Positions 1-10,098 of a stretch of DNA of 64,000 nt are shown here, piece after piece. The notes under the pieces are model-generated. The model did no database searches. It was not told the origin of the DNA and saw only the letters and a program-made list of their open reading frames with translations. The position numbers were made by a program, and so were the translations under genes. Numbering within the stretch: position 1 is the stretch's first letter; every line of letters starts with the position of its first letter. Source of the stretch: Athripsodes cinereus (taxonomy: Eukaryota; Arthropoda; Insecta; Trichoptera; Leptoceridae); NCBI GenBank assembly GCA_947579605.1, contig OX388321.1, positions 15,677,614 to 15,741,613 of the forward strand. Direction: 5' to 3'.

Positions 1-830
1 ATGGGAAAAAGGTCGACATGATAAGATATGCTGACGACATAGCACTGCTCGCAGACTCCGAGATGGAGCTGAACGAAGCCTTAGGAAAAATGGAAAGTAT
101 ACTGTTGTCAAAGTACAACATGAAAATAAATAAAGAAAAAACAAAATGTATGGTCGTTGGAAGAGAGGAAGCGACTGCGAACATTGCCATAAATGGAGTG
201 AGCATCAAACAAGTAAGTGAATTCGTGTACCTGGGCAGTAGAATAAACCAGGATGGACGCTCCAAAGCAGAAATCGTAAGCAAAATAAACCAGGCAAGGA
301 TTGCCTTTAACAAAAAATCGAAGATATTGGAATCCCCAAATATTGACTTAAGCGTAAGGAAGAACCTTACTAAAGCCTTTGTATGGAGCATTCTGCTTTA
401 TGGTTGTGAGACATGGACCATCAGCAAGAGTGAAAGCGGACGGTTGGCGGCCTTTGAAATGTGGTGCTACAGACGCATGCTTAAGATCCATTGGTCGGAG
501 CACGTCGAAAACGAAGAAGTATTAACCAGGGTAGGCGAAAAAAGGCAACTCCTTAAGAGAATCAGCCAACAACGAGCTAACTGGATTGGCCACAACATCA
601 GGCACCCAGGACTACTCATAGCCATCGCGGAGGGTAAGACCGAGGGGACAAATGCCAGAGGCCGACCAAGAGACGCATATATGGACCAACTGAAGAGTGA
701 TATGAACTGTGGCTCATACGTAGAGCTGAAAAGACTGGCGGAGAACAGAGACGAATGGAGAAGAAAAACCAAACTCGTTGCAGACCAATCCAATGGATTG
801 TAACTCATTATATATATAAAAAATTGTAAA
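1..830 (+). mobile_element. 3' part of an RTE-like non-LTR retrotransposon (reverse transcriptase C-terminal half), cut by the window edge
   Basis: An open frame runs from the window edge (about position 3) to a stop at 801-803. It starts just before the reverse transcriptase catalytic box Tyr-Ala-Asp-Asp (residues 4-7 counted from the ATG at 18). It then carries the thumb-like block with YLGS and ILLYGCETW and the basic C-terminal tail with GRPR that I know from RTE-clade LINEs of insects. The endonuclease and first half of the RT would lie left of the window. The frame has no stop or frameshift, so this copy is fairly young. It ends in a short AT-rich tail (TATATATA, then AATAAA near 834) rather than a long poly(A), as RTE elements often do. 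Assignment to RTE rather than another LINE clade is from memory of motif style. A 66-bp reverse-oriented piece of the same 3' end lies at 5838-5903, and a decayed copy at 30195-30410. Confidence 0.85.
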
Positions 831-955
831 TGAAATAAAATATTATATAGTGATACAAAAATATTTATTTTAGAAAACGATATTCACAAGAGATATTATA
901 AACAGACCATAAACATATTATTATTTCCATTAAATCCAGTAGAAGTTATATAACA

Positions 956-961
956 TTTATT
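956..961 (-). terminator. Polyadenylation signal of the two-domain allergen-repeat gene
   Basis: AATAAA on the minus strand 11 bases past the TAA stop at 974-972. It is the nearest canonical signal, which would make the 3' UTR very short. Confidence 0.5.
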
Positions 962-971
962 AAAACCATCT

Positions 972-3071
972 TTAGTTGAATCCAAATATGCTTTTGATGA
1001 GTTTGATAAAAGAACTGATATCCACACCCATTTCCTTGAGTTCTTGAGCGACTCTCTGTACTTCTGGTAAGGCTGCTACCTTCTTTACAAAGTTTGAAAA
1101 CACTGGGCCTTTAATTTGTTTAACGAAATCTACAAAAGCTGGACTATTTGAAAGCTTTTCTTGGTATAAGGTCTTTATTTCCGCGATTGGGAGAACACCT
1201 TTGATTTGCTGAATAACGTCGTTTAGACCTCTGAAATTTTTTGCAGTGGGTTTCATTTTCGACAAACCGAGGAAATCTTTTAAAGCTTGGATCCATTTAT
1301 TAACTGGAAGCCCATTTGCTTCCAAATAACCAACAATCTGAAATTAGACAGAAAAATATAATATAACATAATTCATTAGGTATTGATTATGAAAGAGATT
1401 AAACTATTTTGATAATAATACTACCAAGGAGTGAAATTCCGGTTATATCTAGTTCATTAATTTAAACAATAAAAAGTAAGACATGTTTACCTCTTTACTT
1501 TCAGGAATTGCTGCAATTTCCTTTAAGAGACCTACAAATTTATCACTGCCAATATATGCCAATACTTGATTTATTTCTGGATCATCCAGATTTTCAACAA
1601 CAATAGACAAAATTTCTTCGAATGGAATAAGGTTGAGAAAGTCTTTTAGGTCATCAGCTAATGAATGTGTGCTCCTTAGTGCTTGGAGTGTTTGGTTGAA
1701 TCCAAATATCCTTTTCACAAGATCAATAAAAGAGTCGATATCCACACCCATGTTCCTGAGTTCTTGGGCGATTCTTCTCACTTCTGGTAAGGCTGCAACT
1801 TTGTGTACAAGATTCAAAAATACTGGACTCTTGATTTTTTCAACTAACTCCGCAAAGGCAGGGCTGCTTGTAAGTTTTTCGTGGTAAAGATCCTTGATTT
1901 CTGCGATTGGTAGGATAGCTTTGATTTGCTGAATGATAGTGTTTACACCCCTGGTTGTATATACAGTTGGAGTCATTTTTGTAAAACCGAGGTAATCTTT
2001 CAAAGCCTGGATCCACTTACTTACTGGGAGTCCACTAGCTTCCAAATAGGAAACAACCTGAAACAACCAGTTTGTAAAGTTTTACATATTATATTTGTGT
2101 AAGTAGGGAGAGATCGCGCCTTTGCGACAAACTCGCCCTCTGTATATTAGTTGTATTTAATTTAAATGCATACCCTCTATGGAATTGTTTCTAATCAATG
2201 TACAGTTAAGAATAAATATATTCATCTTATTTTAGAAATTGTTATCAAATTTAAAAATAAACCTTATTTAATTATTGTGTAGGAGTGAACGATAGATTTT
2301 ACAAGAGTGCCGTAAATTATTGTAATAAATGTTTAAACATATTCTGTAAAACCAGAAGGTTTATTTTTCTGTCTTGTATTTTCTTATGGGAGAAAATGTG
2401 ACATTACTTATATTAAGTCGTGGAGCACCCGGTTTAGAATTGAGCTCCTACTTTTTTCCGTATGTTGTTGAGTGTCATGTAAAAGGTAGGTGTTCGAAAT
2501 ATAAAGACATTTACATCTTATATACAGGAATTAGGTTGGCCACCCATCCTGAATATCGTAATTTTTTGTTGGCACAGAGAAAACAGTTGCATGTTTATTA
2601 AATACAGCTGATCTGCTAGCTACCCTACAGGTGGGATACGCCGTGATGGTATAGATAAATAGAGAGAGATTTCACTATAAAAATGTATCACCTAACAATG
2701 TGATGAATGAAAATAATCCCTAAAATTATTCAGGAATGGTGGTAGTAACACTAAAGAATATGTGATTTAAAAATATAATAAATTTTCTAAATAAATAGCC
2801 TTCTTACCTCTTTGTATTCTGGCATTGCTGCTACATCTGCCAAGAGTCCTTTAAATTCATCACTGACAATATATGCCAGTACTTGTTGAACTTCTGGGTC
2901 ATCCAAGTTGTCTTCGATGATACCCTTAATTTCATTTAGTGGTAAAAGACTTATGAAATCCCGTAGATCGTTAGCCAAATCATGTGAATCGGCTGACTGA
3001 GGCTGTAGTTGAGATATCGCAGCTCCATGGGAGCAACCCAAAATTGCCAGAAGAAGGAATACCGTCTTCAT
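972..3071 (-). CDS. Two-domain insect allergen-related repeat protein (G12 / major-allergen / nitrile-specifier-like), three exons
   Basis: Minus-strand exons 3071-2808, 2057-1491 and 1337-972 join in phase 0 (88, 189 and 121 codons plus stop) to give 398 aa. Introns begin GTAAGA and GTAAAC and end TTTCAG and TTTCAG-like. Residues 1-17 form a signal peptide (MKTVFLLLAILGCSHGA). Two copies of one ~185-aa helical domain follow, about residues 28-209 and 218-398. Each has the blocks LADDL.DF, LDDPE..QVLAYI, a YLEA.GLPV.KWIQALKD block and a closing IFGF. This is the Ins_allergen_rp family, which includes mosquito G12 microvilli proteins, cockroach allergens and the pierid nitrile-specifier and major-allergen proteins. 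Members are secreted gut proteins. Each domain is split by an intron at the same place (after PE-x-KE), so the gene looks built by exon-pair duplication. Pierid NSP and MA have three domains, so two is notable. Substrate unknown. Start chosen for the signal peptide and the TATA box at 3137-3130. Confidence 0.87.
2095..2232 (+). repeat. Family B LINE-tail-like repeat in intron 1 of the allergen-repeat gene
   Basis: This copy contains the block GATCGCGCCTTTGCGAC, then CTCGCCCTCTGTATATT, and ends near CAATGTACAG..AATAAATA. Related pieces lie at 6615-6770 (minus), 6884-7015, 32020-32105, 57760-57830, 58330-58400, 60310-60425 (minus), 63255-63375 and 63765-63880 (minus). The AATAAATAAATA-type end suggests a LINE 3' UTR. 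The parent element is not identified. Confidence 0.5.
2418..2668 (+). repeat. Family A dispersed repeat (~250 bp) in intron 1 of the allergen-repeat gene
   Basis: It begins TCGTGGAGCACCCGG and contains GAGTGTC.TGTAAAAGG and GCCACCCATCCTGAAT. It ends with GCTACCC..GTGGGAT.CGCCGTGATGGTATAG followed by short AT-rich repeats. The same landmarks recur in the same order at 7165-7415, 9070-9293 and 28112-28351. In reverse they occur at 25765-26072, 30465-30620, 44475-44600, 51165-51400, 54560-54828, 55050-55195, 55315-55410, 55950-56050 and 59095-59225. The short ORF inside (2374-2601) is repeat-borne and not a gene. It may be a SINE or a LINE 3' fragment. Confidence 0.6.
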
Positions 3072-3129
3072 CTTGAGTAATTTCTTTAGATTATCAAGAA
3101 CAAACTGAATATTTGATCCGATACTTCAT

Positions 3130-3137
3130 CTTTTATA
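3130..3137 (-). promoter_or_regulatory. TATA box of the two-domain allergen-repeat gene
   Basis: TATAAAAG on the minus strand, about 60 bases upstream of the ATG at 3071. That places a start site near 3105, and no other ATG intervenes. The 130 bases further upstream hold several GATA-type motifs (see the separate entry). Confidence 0.6.
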
Positions 3138-3149
3138 CCATTTTCAGAT

Positions 3150-3260
3150 TCTGTTATCTTAATTTCAACATCAGATTATCATTAATCGTAGATTTTGTGG
3201 ATGTAATCTATGTTTGTTTATTGGATTATCTATAGATTATTGCATTTTGATAAAGATTTA
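3150..3260. promoter_or_regulatory. Cluster of GATA-type motifs upstream of the two-domain allergen-repeat gene
   Basis: Within about 110 bases there are repeated TTATC/GATAA and near-matches (GTTATC, GATTATC twice, GATTATT, TTGATAAAG). The stretch sits 10-130 bases upstream of the TATA box. GATA factors are known regulators of insect midgut genes, so the cluster fits gut expression. That link is inference, because AT-rich DNA produces such motifs by chance. Confidence 0.4.
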
Positions 3261-3539
3261 TTTAATCCAATAATAGGTAATAATTATAAGTGCACCAGAA
3301 TAACATGAAATAAAAATATTTGTATTGTGAACTATCTCCATTGTACTATCTTAGTCAACCTGTTTTGTTTTTCATACAAATCAGATATACAAATTAAATA
3401 TCTCCTTGCGACATATACAAATCTATTAGAAAAAGCGATATTATTTCGAGACGATAAAGCGATAAAAGCGGTATGAAAGACGTGAAAGAGCTGAGATGCA
3501 CTACGCAGGGCAGAGGGTGTTTTTCTTAACAAGCAATCA

Positions 3540-3842
3540 CGCGTTTTGGATTAACTTTATCGTAAAAAATGTCAAAGGTAAATAAATGTCAAACAATTAG
3601 TCCTCATATACAGATGCTAAATTAGGCTTATTTAAATATTTTTTTGATAAATTATTATTATTATTATTATTATTGACTTAACAGGACCATGTCTTTTATG
3701 CATAGAATAATTGATTCAAATAAATAAATATATATATATACATAGTTATATATGAATGACTGTGTGATCAAATTTTCATCGGAAATGCATGTGCAACATG
3801 CATTCCATTAATGAAAGATCACTTGATTTTACGCAGGAGATA

Positions 3843-3878
<36 letters not shown>

Positions 3879-3930
3879 TGGATGAATTGTAAGGCGCCGT
3901 TTTGTTAAAAAATTCCACCTCAAGGGCGCT
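3540..3930. repeat. Microsatellite-rich spacer
   Basis: An AT-rich stretch with (TTA)n at about 3651-3675 and a pure (AT)n run at about 3843-3874. A 26-bp palindrome at about 3781-3806 is centred on TGCATGTGCAACATGCA. I see no gene here. Confidence 0.6.
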
Positions 3931-3939
3931 CTTTGCTAG

Positions 3940-4325
3940 CTAAGGTTGTGCCTGGATTATTCCCTGTGATTTCTTGAATAGATAAGTCTTCAGTTGGTTC
4001 TTGAACCGAGATATGTCCTGCGTTTCTCTGATCATTTGTGGAAGCCTGTTCCAGACTACAGGTGCAGGTATTGCAAAAGCACGCTCCACGTACACTGGTT
4101 TCGATACAGTACTGGTCATCTCCAATTTTGTAGCAATATCTTGACAAGACCTAAGTGTTGTCTGTCTATGACTTAACGCCTGTCTACCGCAGAGTTTCAT
4201 GATATATTCTGGGGCCATAGCATGAAGTGCCTTAAATACTGTCAAACACACTTTAAATTCGACTCTCTCCGGACATCTGAGCCAGTGAAGAGATTGAAGG
4301 GTGGCAGATATGTGTAAAGAGCGTC
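3940..4325 (-). mobile_element. C-terminal fragment of a CR1/L2-type LINE reverse transcriptase
   Basis: Read on the minus strand from about 4325, the frame gives a LHWLRCPERVEFK block, then a FKALHAMAPEYI block. It ends with ERAFAIPAPVVWN, LPQMIRE, FKNQLKTYLF. This order (core, then a P-x-x-WN-x-LP motif, then FK-x-x-L-K-x-x-LF at the very C-terminus) is the usual end of CR1/L2/Daphne-like LINE polymerases. The catalytic domain is absent, so this is a 5'-truncated dead copy. A 3' UTR remnant runs on to about 3900. Confidence 0.72.
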
Positions 4326-4359
4326 CATAGTATAAGCACCCATAAATCTTACATTTTCT

Positions 4360-4760
4360 ATTCTATCTATCTATTCCCTCACGCCGTATCCCAAGTGGGG
4401 TAGGCAGAGAGAACGGAACGCCAATTAGATCTGTCCTTACATACTTCTTTCGCTTCCTCAACAGTCATACAATTTCTCATGCACGCACGTCGGTTTCTTT
4501 TACTCAAAACACGGCCGTCCTTGAGAATTTGATCTACATGTTCAAGCCATGTAGTTCTCGGACGCCCGCGCTTCCTCACACCCCTCCTTTCAGCCAAGTA
4601 TATCCTCTTTGTCATTCTTTCCTCTTTCATTCGTTCCACATGACCAAACCATCTCAATTTATTTACACGCATTCTATCTACAACACTCCTCTTGCATCCA
4701 CTCATTCTTCTAATATCCTCATTCCTCACTCTATCACGCAACGTTTTACATTTTAACTAA
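4360..4760 (-). mobile_element. RTE-like LINE C-terminal fragment
   Basis: The minus-strand frame 4741-4379 reads through the RWFGHVERMKEERMTKRIY block, a GRPR.TW block and a final RSNWR..LSAYPTWDTA. This is the C-terminal tail of RTE-type LINE polymerases, without the RT core. It ends beside a CTATCTAT microsatellite, which is typical of the 3' end of these elements. Two more decayed copies of the same tail lie at 5103-5530 and 22485-22720. Confidence 0.72.
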
Positions 4761-5102
4761 GCTATATATAATCTCATATTATTTTCACATAAAAAAAATA
4801 TGAACATAAATAGTGTGATTCTTTATCTCGTCTTTATTGGTTAAATTGCATTTAATCTACAATATTTTATATGTAGGTATTTGTAGTTATTAAAGCATTA
4901 TTGCTCGATTTGGATGAAATATTGTTAAAATTATTGTTGGTACCCGATGTTGCATGTCGCATGCTATTTTAAGTCCTTATATTAATATTTGTGGTCTACC
5001 ATCCACTAGGTCTTGACGTGAGGGCCGAAGATATTGCCACACAAATAAATCATCTAATAGAAAGCACTTGTGTTTTATTTATGAATAAGACGAATAATTA
5101 TA

Positions 5103-5530
5103 CTACACCCTAATGCCGTGTCCCAGATAGGGTAGGCAGAGAAAACGGAAAGCCATATAGATCTATCCTTACATATTTTTTCGCTTCCTCTATATTTATT
5201 CAGTTACTCATAAATGCACGCCGATTTCTTTTACTCAATACGCGGCCGTCCTTAAGAATTTGTGATCAAGCCACGTGGTTCTTGGACTTCCGCGCTTCCT
5301 CACACCCCCTCTTTCGGATAAATTCATTATTTTCGTCATCCTGTCATCGTTCATTCTCTCAACATGTCCAAACCATCGTTACATGGTTTGGATATGTTGA
5401 GATACATCCAGATACATTCTGTCTACAACATTCCTCTCTCATCCGCTCATTCTCCTGATATCCTCATTCTTTACTCTATCTCGCAATGTTTTACCAACCA
5501 TTCTTCTCATTGAACGGATCTCCACAGCAT
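5103..5530 (-). mobile_element. Decayed RTE-like LINE C-terminal fragment
   Basis: Nucleotide similarity to 4376-4760 is plain by eye: both carry GGGTAGGCAGAG.AACGGAA, TTTCGCTTCCTC and CGGCCGTCCTTAAGAATTTG-like blocks in the same order. The frame is broken. Around 5357-5401 a short inverted duplication (AACATGTCCAAACCAT against ATGGTTTGGATATGTT) has been added inside the copy. Confidence 0.65.
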
Positions 5531-5837
5531 TATACATTTTACATTTTCAATTCAACGATGACATATGCCATCCATCCTAAAAATCTCATATTTTTCGATA
5601 CAATGAAGACAACCTGTATGGTCATTACGTATGGTCGGCCTGTTAGCCATTCCATCAGTGAGAAACGCATGATTATGTTGTAGAAGTAGTTACTTATGAA
5701 AGTAATTGAACAAACAATGACAATCCTTAAGAAGACAGATTATCGTAAAATAGGTATTATTGAGAAGTTATTGAATATTTGTTTTTAAGTAAGGATAAGG
5801 AAAAAACATGGGAGTGTACAAATATAAACGTAAGTAG

Positions 5838-5903
5838 ATTATATATATAATGAGTTACAATCCATTGGATTGGTCTGCAACGAGTTTGGTTTTTCTTCTA
5901 TTA
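5838..5903 (-). repeat. Reverse-oriented 3'-end stub of the RTE-like LINE at 1-830
   Basis: About 66 bases are the reverse complement of roughly 757-823. They include the last codons, the stop and the TATATA tail of the LINE at the left edge. It is a severely 5'-truncated insertion, which is typical of target-primed reverse transcription. With the left-edge LINE it makes an inverted pair flanking the two-domain allergen-repeat gene. Confidence 0.7.
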
Positions 5904-6164
5904 GGTCAAATGAATTGGATCGAATCAATATACATATTTATTGCAAAAAAAATTAAACGCATAAATGAAAATAATATATTGTACATCAGAGCATATGATA
6001 ATATTTAGTTAAGAAGACAGAAAATAACGACAAAATATAAATTAAATACAATTGATTTATCTTATGCATATACACATAATATTATTTATCAGATTGAGTA
6101 TATACTTGTACATATATCTATAAATATTTACAATAAATAAATATAGATAAATATAGTCTAAAAA

Positions 6165-7704
6165 TTATTTAAAGCCAAACAATTCAGCATATAAATATAA
6201 ATTGCCACCGATTTCTAGACCATTTTCATTGAGAGTATCTATAGATTTAGAAAATTCCGGATTTTCCCTTAGATTCTTATGCAAAGTCGATGCTTCGGGG
6301 GCATAAACTCTATCTGAAAAATATTTAAAAGCTTCGCTTATCATTAATTTCTCTTCGTGGAGTGCTCTGATTTCTTCTCTAGGGAAGGTTTGTCTAATTT
6401 CATCTCTTAATTCTTTCACGACGCTTCTGTTTGATCTGGTGGTGCTTTTTTTGGAGTATGGAATCGATGGTGGAGGAAGTCCAATTACATCGTAAACCAT
6501 TCTCAAGTATCCATACACGTCCAATCCAGACTCATCTAGATACTTCATAAACTGAAACAAGAAATGATAATATTATTTTACCATGCAGGAGAGAACGTTA
6601 ACAATAATTAATTATACTAATAATAATAATAATAATAATAATAAACTTTATTGTGCAGAATATGATAACAGGAATTATATAACATGCATGAAAAAATCTG
6701 TACAATGGGCGAGTTTATCGCAGAGTTGCGATATCTTCCATATACTACCTACCTGTTACTTGACGATAAAGTTTTGGACTTTCAATAAAGAAATACTAAT
6801 TCAAATATTTCAACTGTCGATCTATGTATTGCTTGGTGTAAGGGTTTTGGGGCATATCATCCAAAATCATGTAAGTTAATTGGAAGAGATCACGCCTTTG
6901 CGATAATCTCGCCCTCTGTATGTTGATTATATCAAATTTGAATGCATTTTTCTATAAAATTGTGTGTATTGCGATCAATGTACATATGAATAAATAAATA
7001 AATATACTTAATGACACATTATTACATTTTGATTTTTTTTGAAACGCTATGACCAAACAATTGAATAAATAAAAAATGTAATTATTTTTAATAATTTATC
7101 TTCATTATACTTTATGCATTTTTATTTTGGAGCATTTTTGCATTTTTGCATGCATTTTTTTTCATCCCGTGGAGCACCCGGTAAAGAATTGGTCTCCTAC
7201 TCTTCTGCGTAAGTTTTCGAGTGTCCTGTAAAAGGCAGGTGTTCGAAAAAATAAGACATTTTACATCTTAAATTCAGCGATGAGGCTTGCCACCCATCCT
7301 GAATGTCATGTTTTTTTTACTGGCACGAAGAGGACAGTTTACATGTTTTTTACATGCAGCTGATCTGCTGGCTACCCCACTTGTGGGATATGCCGTGATG
7401 GTATAGTATAGTATAGCATTTTTTTTTAAATAATGTTAATTTAAAAATATTATCACAAATGGCTCACCTCAATATATTCCGGAATGGTCTCGAAACTCAC
7501 AAGAATATCTTTAAACTCTTGTGCATTGAAGACGTAATCTAAAACAGCCAAAAACTCTGGATCATCGTAATATTTCAATGTAATATTTCCAATTTCATCC
7601 ATATCTAAAAGATTTACGAAATCCATAAGGTCAGCAGTTAGAGCCTCGTCCGCGCAAATGGCTGGACCAGCCAATGCGAAACAAATCAATAACACAACTT
7701 TCAT
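6165..7704 (-). CDS. Single-domain insect allergen-related repeat protein (SDMA/G12-like), two exons
   Basis: Minus-strand exons 7704-7468 (79 codons) and 6551-6165 (128 codons plus stop) join in phase 0 to give 207 aa. Donor GTGAGC, acceptor TTTCAG. Residues 1-18 (MKVVLLICFALAGPAICA) are a signal peptide. One allergen-repeat domain follows, with LTADLMDFVNLL, the DDPE..AVLDYV block, the YLDESGLDV block and a closing ELFGF. The intron falls after PEYIE, the same place and phase as both introns of the neighbouring gene, so the two are paralogues. The protein is diverged: the usual YLEA.GLPV.KW block reads YLDESGLDVYGYL and the middle linker (residues ~110-130) is rich in Ser, Lys and Arg. It is probably a secreted gut protein. 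Upstream ATGs at 7746 would hide the signal peptide, so 7704 is preferred. Confidence 0.82.
6615..7015. repeat. Inverted pair of family B LINE-tail repeats
   Basis: An (AAT)n run is followed by a minus-oriented family B piece (6620-6770, with GGGCGAGTTTATCGCAGAG). A plus-oriented piece then runs 6884-7015 (CACGCCTTTGCGATAATCTCGCCC, ending in repeated AATA). The two halves are reverse complements over their core, giving an imperfect palindrome of about 400 bp in the intron of the single-domain gene. Confidence 0.5.
7165..7415 (+). repeat. Family A dispersed repeat
   Basis: A well-preserved copy, from TCCCGTGGAGCACCCGG to GTGGGATATGCCGTGATGG and a GTATA repeat tail. It lies in the intron of the single-domain allergen-repeat gene. 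Confidence 0.6.
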
Positions 7705-7817
7705 TTCCAAGCAGAAGAGTCGATGAAAGTTAACAATAAAAGACACACTGCAAAAATCTGAATAAATCGACTGAATAATTTTACTCTGAAATCGACTTAA
7801 ACTGTTTGCATAAAATG

Positions 7818-7925
7818 TTTATAGGTATCCATTATCTTTAAAAATATGTCAATATTGACAGTTTGGGAAATAGATAATGCCCCATTGAATTGACATTCTG
7901 ACATGTTGGATAATGATTGAGATCT
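7818..7925 (-). promoter_or_regulatory. Putative core promoter and GATA-type motifs of the single-domain allergen-repeat gene
   Basis: TATAAA on the minus strand at 7823-7818 lies 114 bases before the ATG. Within the next 100 bases upstream there are TTATC and GATAATG motifs (near 7826, 7872 and 7911). They resemble the GATA cluster upstream of the paralogue. No experimental support. Confidence 0.4.
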
Positions 7926-7929
7926 AAGA

Positions 7930-9700
7930 ATTAACGCATTATTTGTACATTAGGGTGAATCATTTATAAAAAAATTAAAAATTATGAAGCACAGGAATAA
8001 AAGAGTGGCCTATGTAATGTTAAGATTTTTTTATACAGGGTACGCAAGGTTATAGGGGACCTCAATACACATCGAAACAACTTCCGATAATATTAAAAGT
8101 ATCAAAAAATACTCAACTTGGGAGTTAGTGGAAAAGGATTATAAATAAACAAATGCATTTGTATTGGATATTTTATGAAATATTGGAGATTTTGATTTGA
8201 TATTGTTTTATAATGAGATTGAAATCGAATTTGATTTTTAATGTTTGATTTTTTAATAGATGAATCTTAATTTAAAATAAACCGTAATATTAAATGGAAA
8301 ATGAATGGAATTATAAAAAAAAATAATGAATTTTCAACTAATTTATAATGTGAATTTTTAATACATTTTTTATTTAGTCAGTGCGATTTAGTCCATTATT
8401 TGTTTCTAATGAGTTTATAATAGATTTTTTATAAGATTATAATGAATTCTAATAAAAATAAAAATGTAATTTTATATTCATTTCAATACACAAAATCAAT
8501 TAATGGTTAAATTTGTTAATGAATTTAATCTTAATAAGTATTAATGAATGATCAATTTAAGAATGGTTAAATTTATTTAATGCTAAGAGTAACATTTCTC
8601 AATTTTCATTTGGCTCCATTTTCATGATGTTTCATTCATTCATTTATCGCCCTCAACGCTCCTCTCAGAAGCACAGGGCAGAAACATAATGTACCCTATG
8701 TGAAAAATACACTAAAATTTTCTTCATACGATTGTGGTCCATGCTACTCTAGGTACCTACTAGATATAATGTTCTTCATGGTAATGTTTGTGATAGGTGT
8801 AATATGACTCAGAAAAATAATGAATCAATTAAGTGTCACACATATACGATATAAACATCTGATAAAACGAATTACACACATACCTTAGTAAAGGCGAAGT
8901 GTTAATAAATATCGCACTACGCGACTATATTTAATATTTTACGTGTCCAGACTTGCCTTTTGAATGATTCCCAACAAATAACGGAAAATAACTTTCTTAC
9001 TAATACTCCCAACAAATACTTCGGTCTTTTTAAAAAACGCTTATTTTACGGTTGTCTGTGCTTTTTAAATGCATGGAGTTCCCGGCAAAGAATAAATTAT
9101 GTCTCTCAGTTGTTCTTGTATGTACTACATACTTAAAGCAGGTATTTGTGAAACATAATGAATGAAACACTTTACATTTTCAATTCAGCGATGAGGTTTG
9201 TCATCTGTCCTGAATGTATTAATTATTTATTGACACTGAGAAGAAGACTTGTTTGTTTATTACATCAGTTAGACTGCTGACTACCTCATCGTTAATTTTC
9301 TTATTTTGTTTTTCAGATGAAAATATATTGCACAATAATAGATATGTAGGTAAACTCTAAAATTAAAAATCGCTATAAAACCGATAAAAGGACCCAAGAC
9401 ACTATCGATGTAAGCTAGCGTAAATATAGTAAAAAAGCAAGATGCATAGTGTAGGTGTAAATAAATTACTCATGACATATTCTTGCATTTTACAACCAGT
9501 TCTCTAATATGTAATGATTAATGACTTTGACATACATAATTAAATATAAGGTATATCACGAATATGTGATTAGATATAGATACTAATAAAATCATTTATT
9601 GTTCGTACCTATGTACATACATACATCTAGTAGACAGTGGCGTGTTTTTTTTTCATACTGCGGGTAGGCCCATCATCAATAATATAAATAAGTTATTGAA
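7930..9700. other. AT-rich intergenic stretch without a recognisable gene
   Basis: No frame over 60 codons, no splice-linked exon series and no RNA gene is visible. A diverged family A copy lies at about 9070-9293. A short GCACAGGGCAGAAAC motif near 8669 recurs inverted near 41605. The rest looks like neutral AT-rich DNA. Confidence 0.5.
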
Positions 9701-9708
9701 TAAATATT

Positions 9709-9969
9709 ACACTGAGAAAAATACTCAAAACGAATCATTGGTACAGTACTATCAGATTACGACCAGAGATCGTACAAACGATTCATTGGTATAAATCTAT
9801 AATATTAACTCTTCGCAAACAAATCATTGGTAAATTTACCAACAACTTGTTTGTGAGGAGTTGATATTATAGTTTCGTACTAATGAATCGTTTGTACGAT
9901 CTCTGGTCGTAATCTGATAGTACGTACCAATGATTCGTTGTGAAATTTCGTTAATATTTTTCTCCGTGT
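9709..9969. mobile_element. Palindromic MITE-like element
   Basis: About 260 bp with long imperfect terminal inverted repeats. ACACTGAGAAAAATA at the left pairs with TTTTTCTCCGTGT at the right. Inner blocks ACGAATCATTGGTA, GATTACGACCAGAGATCGTA and CGATTCATTGGTA each have their reverse complement in the right half. No coding capacity, so it is a non-autonomous foldback or MITE-type element. The superfamily is not assigned because no clean target duplication is visible. Confidence 0.7.
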
Positions 9970-10094
9970 ATGAATGAAATAATTACAATATTTCCATTTC
10001 AACTTAAAAGTTGTATCATAATAAAATAAATATAAAATTTGACTCTTAGAACTGACACTGCTTATTGTTATTTAAATTTAGTGATCCAAAGAAA

Positions 10095-10098
10095 ATCC
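10095..10098. repeat. Target-site duplication, left copy
   Basis: ATCC directly before the TG of the 5' LTR. The matching ATCC follows the CA of the 3' LTR at 21784-21787. Confidence 0.85.
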
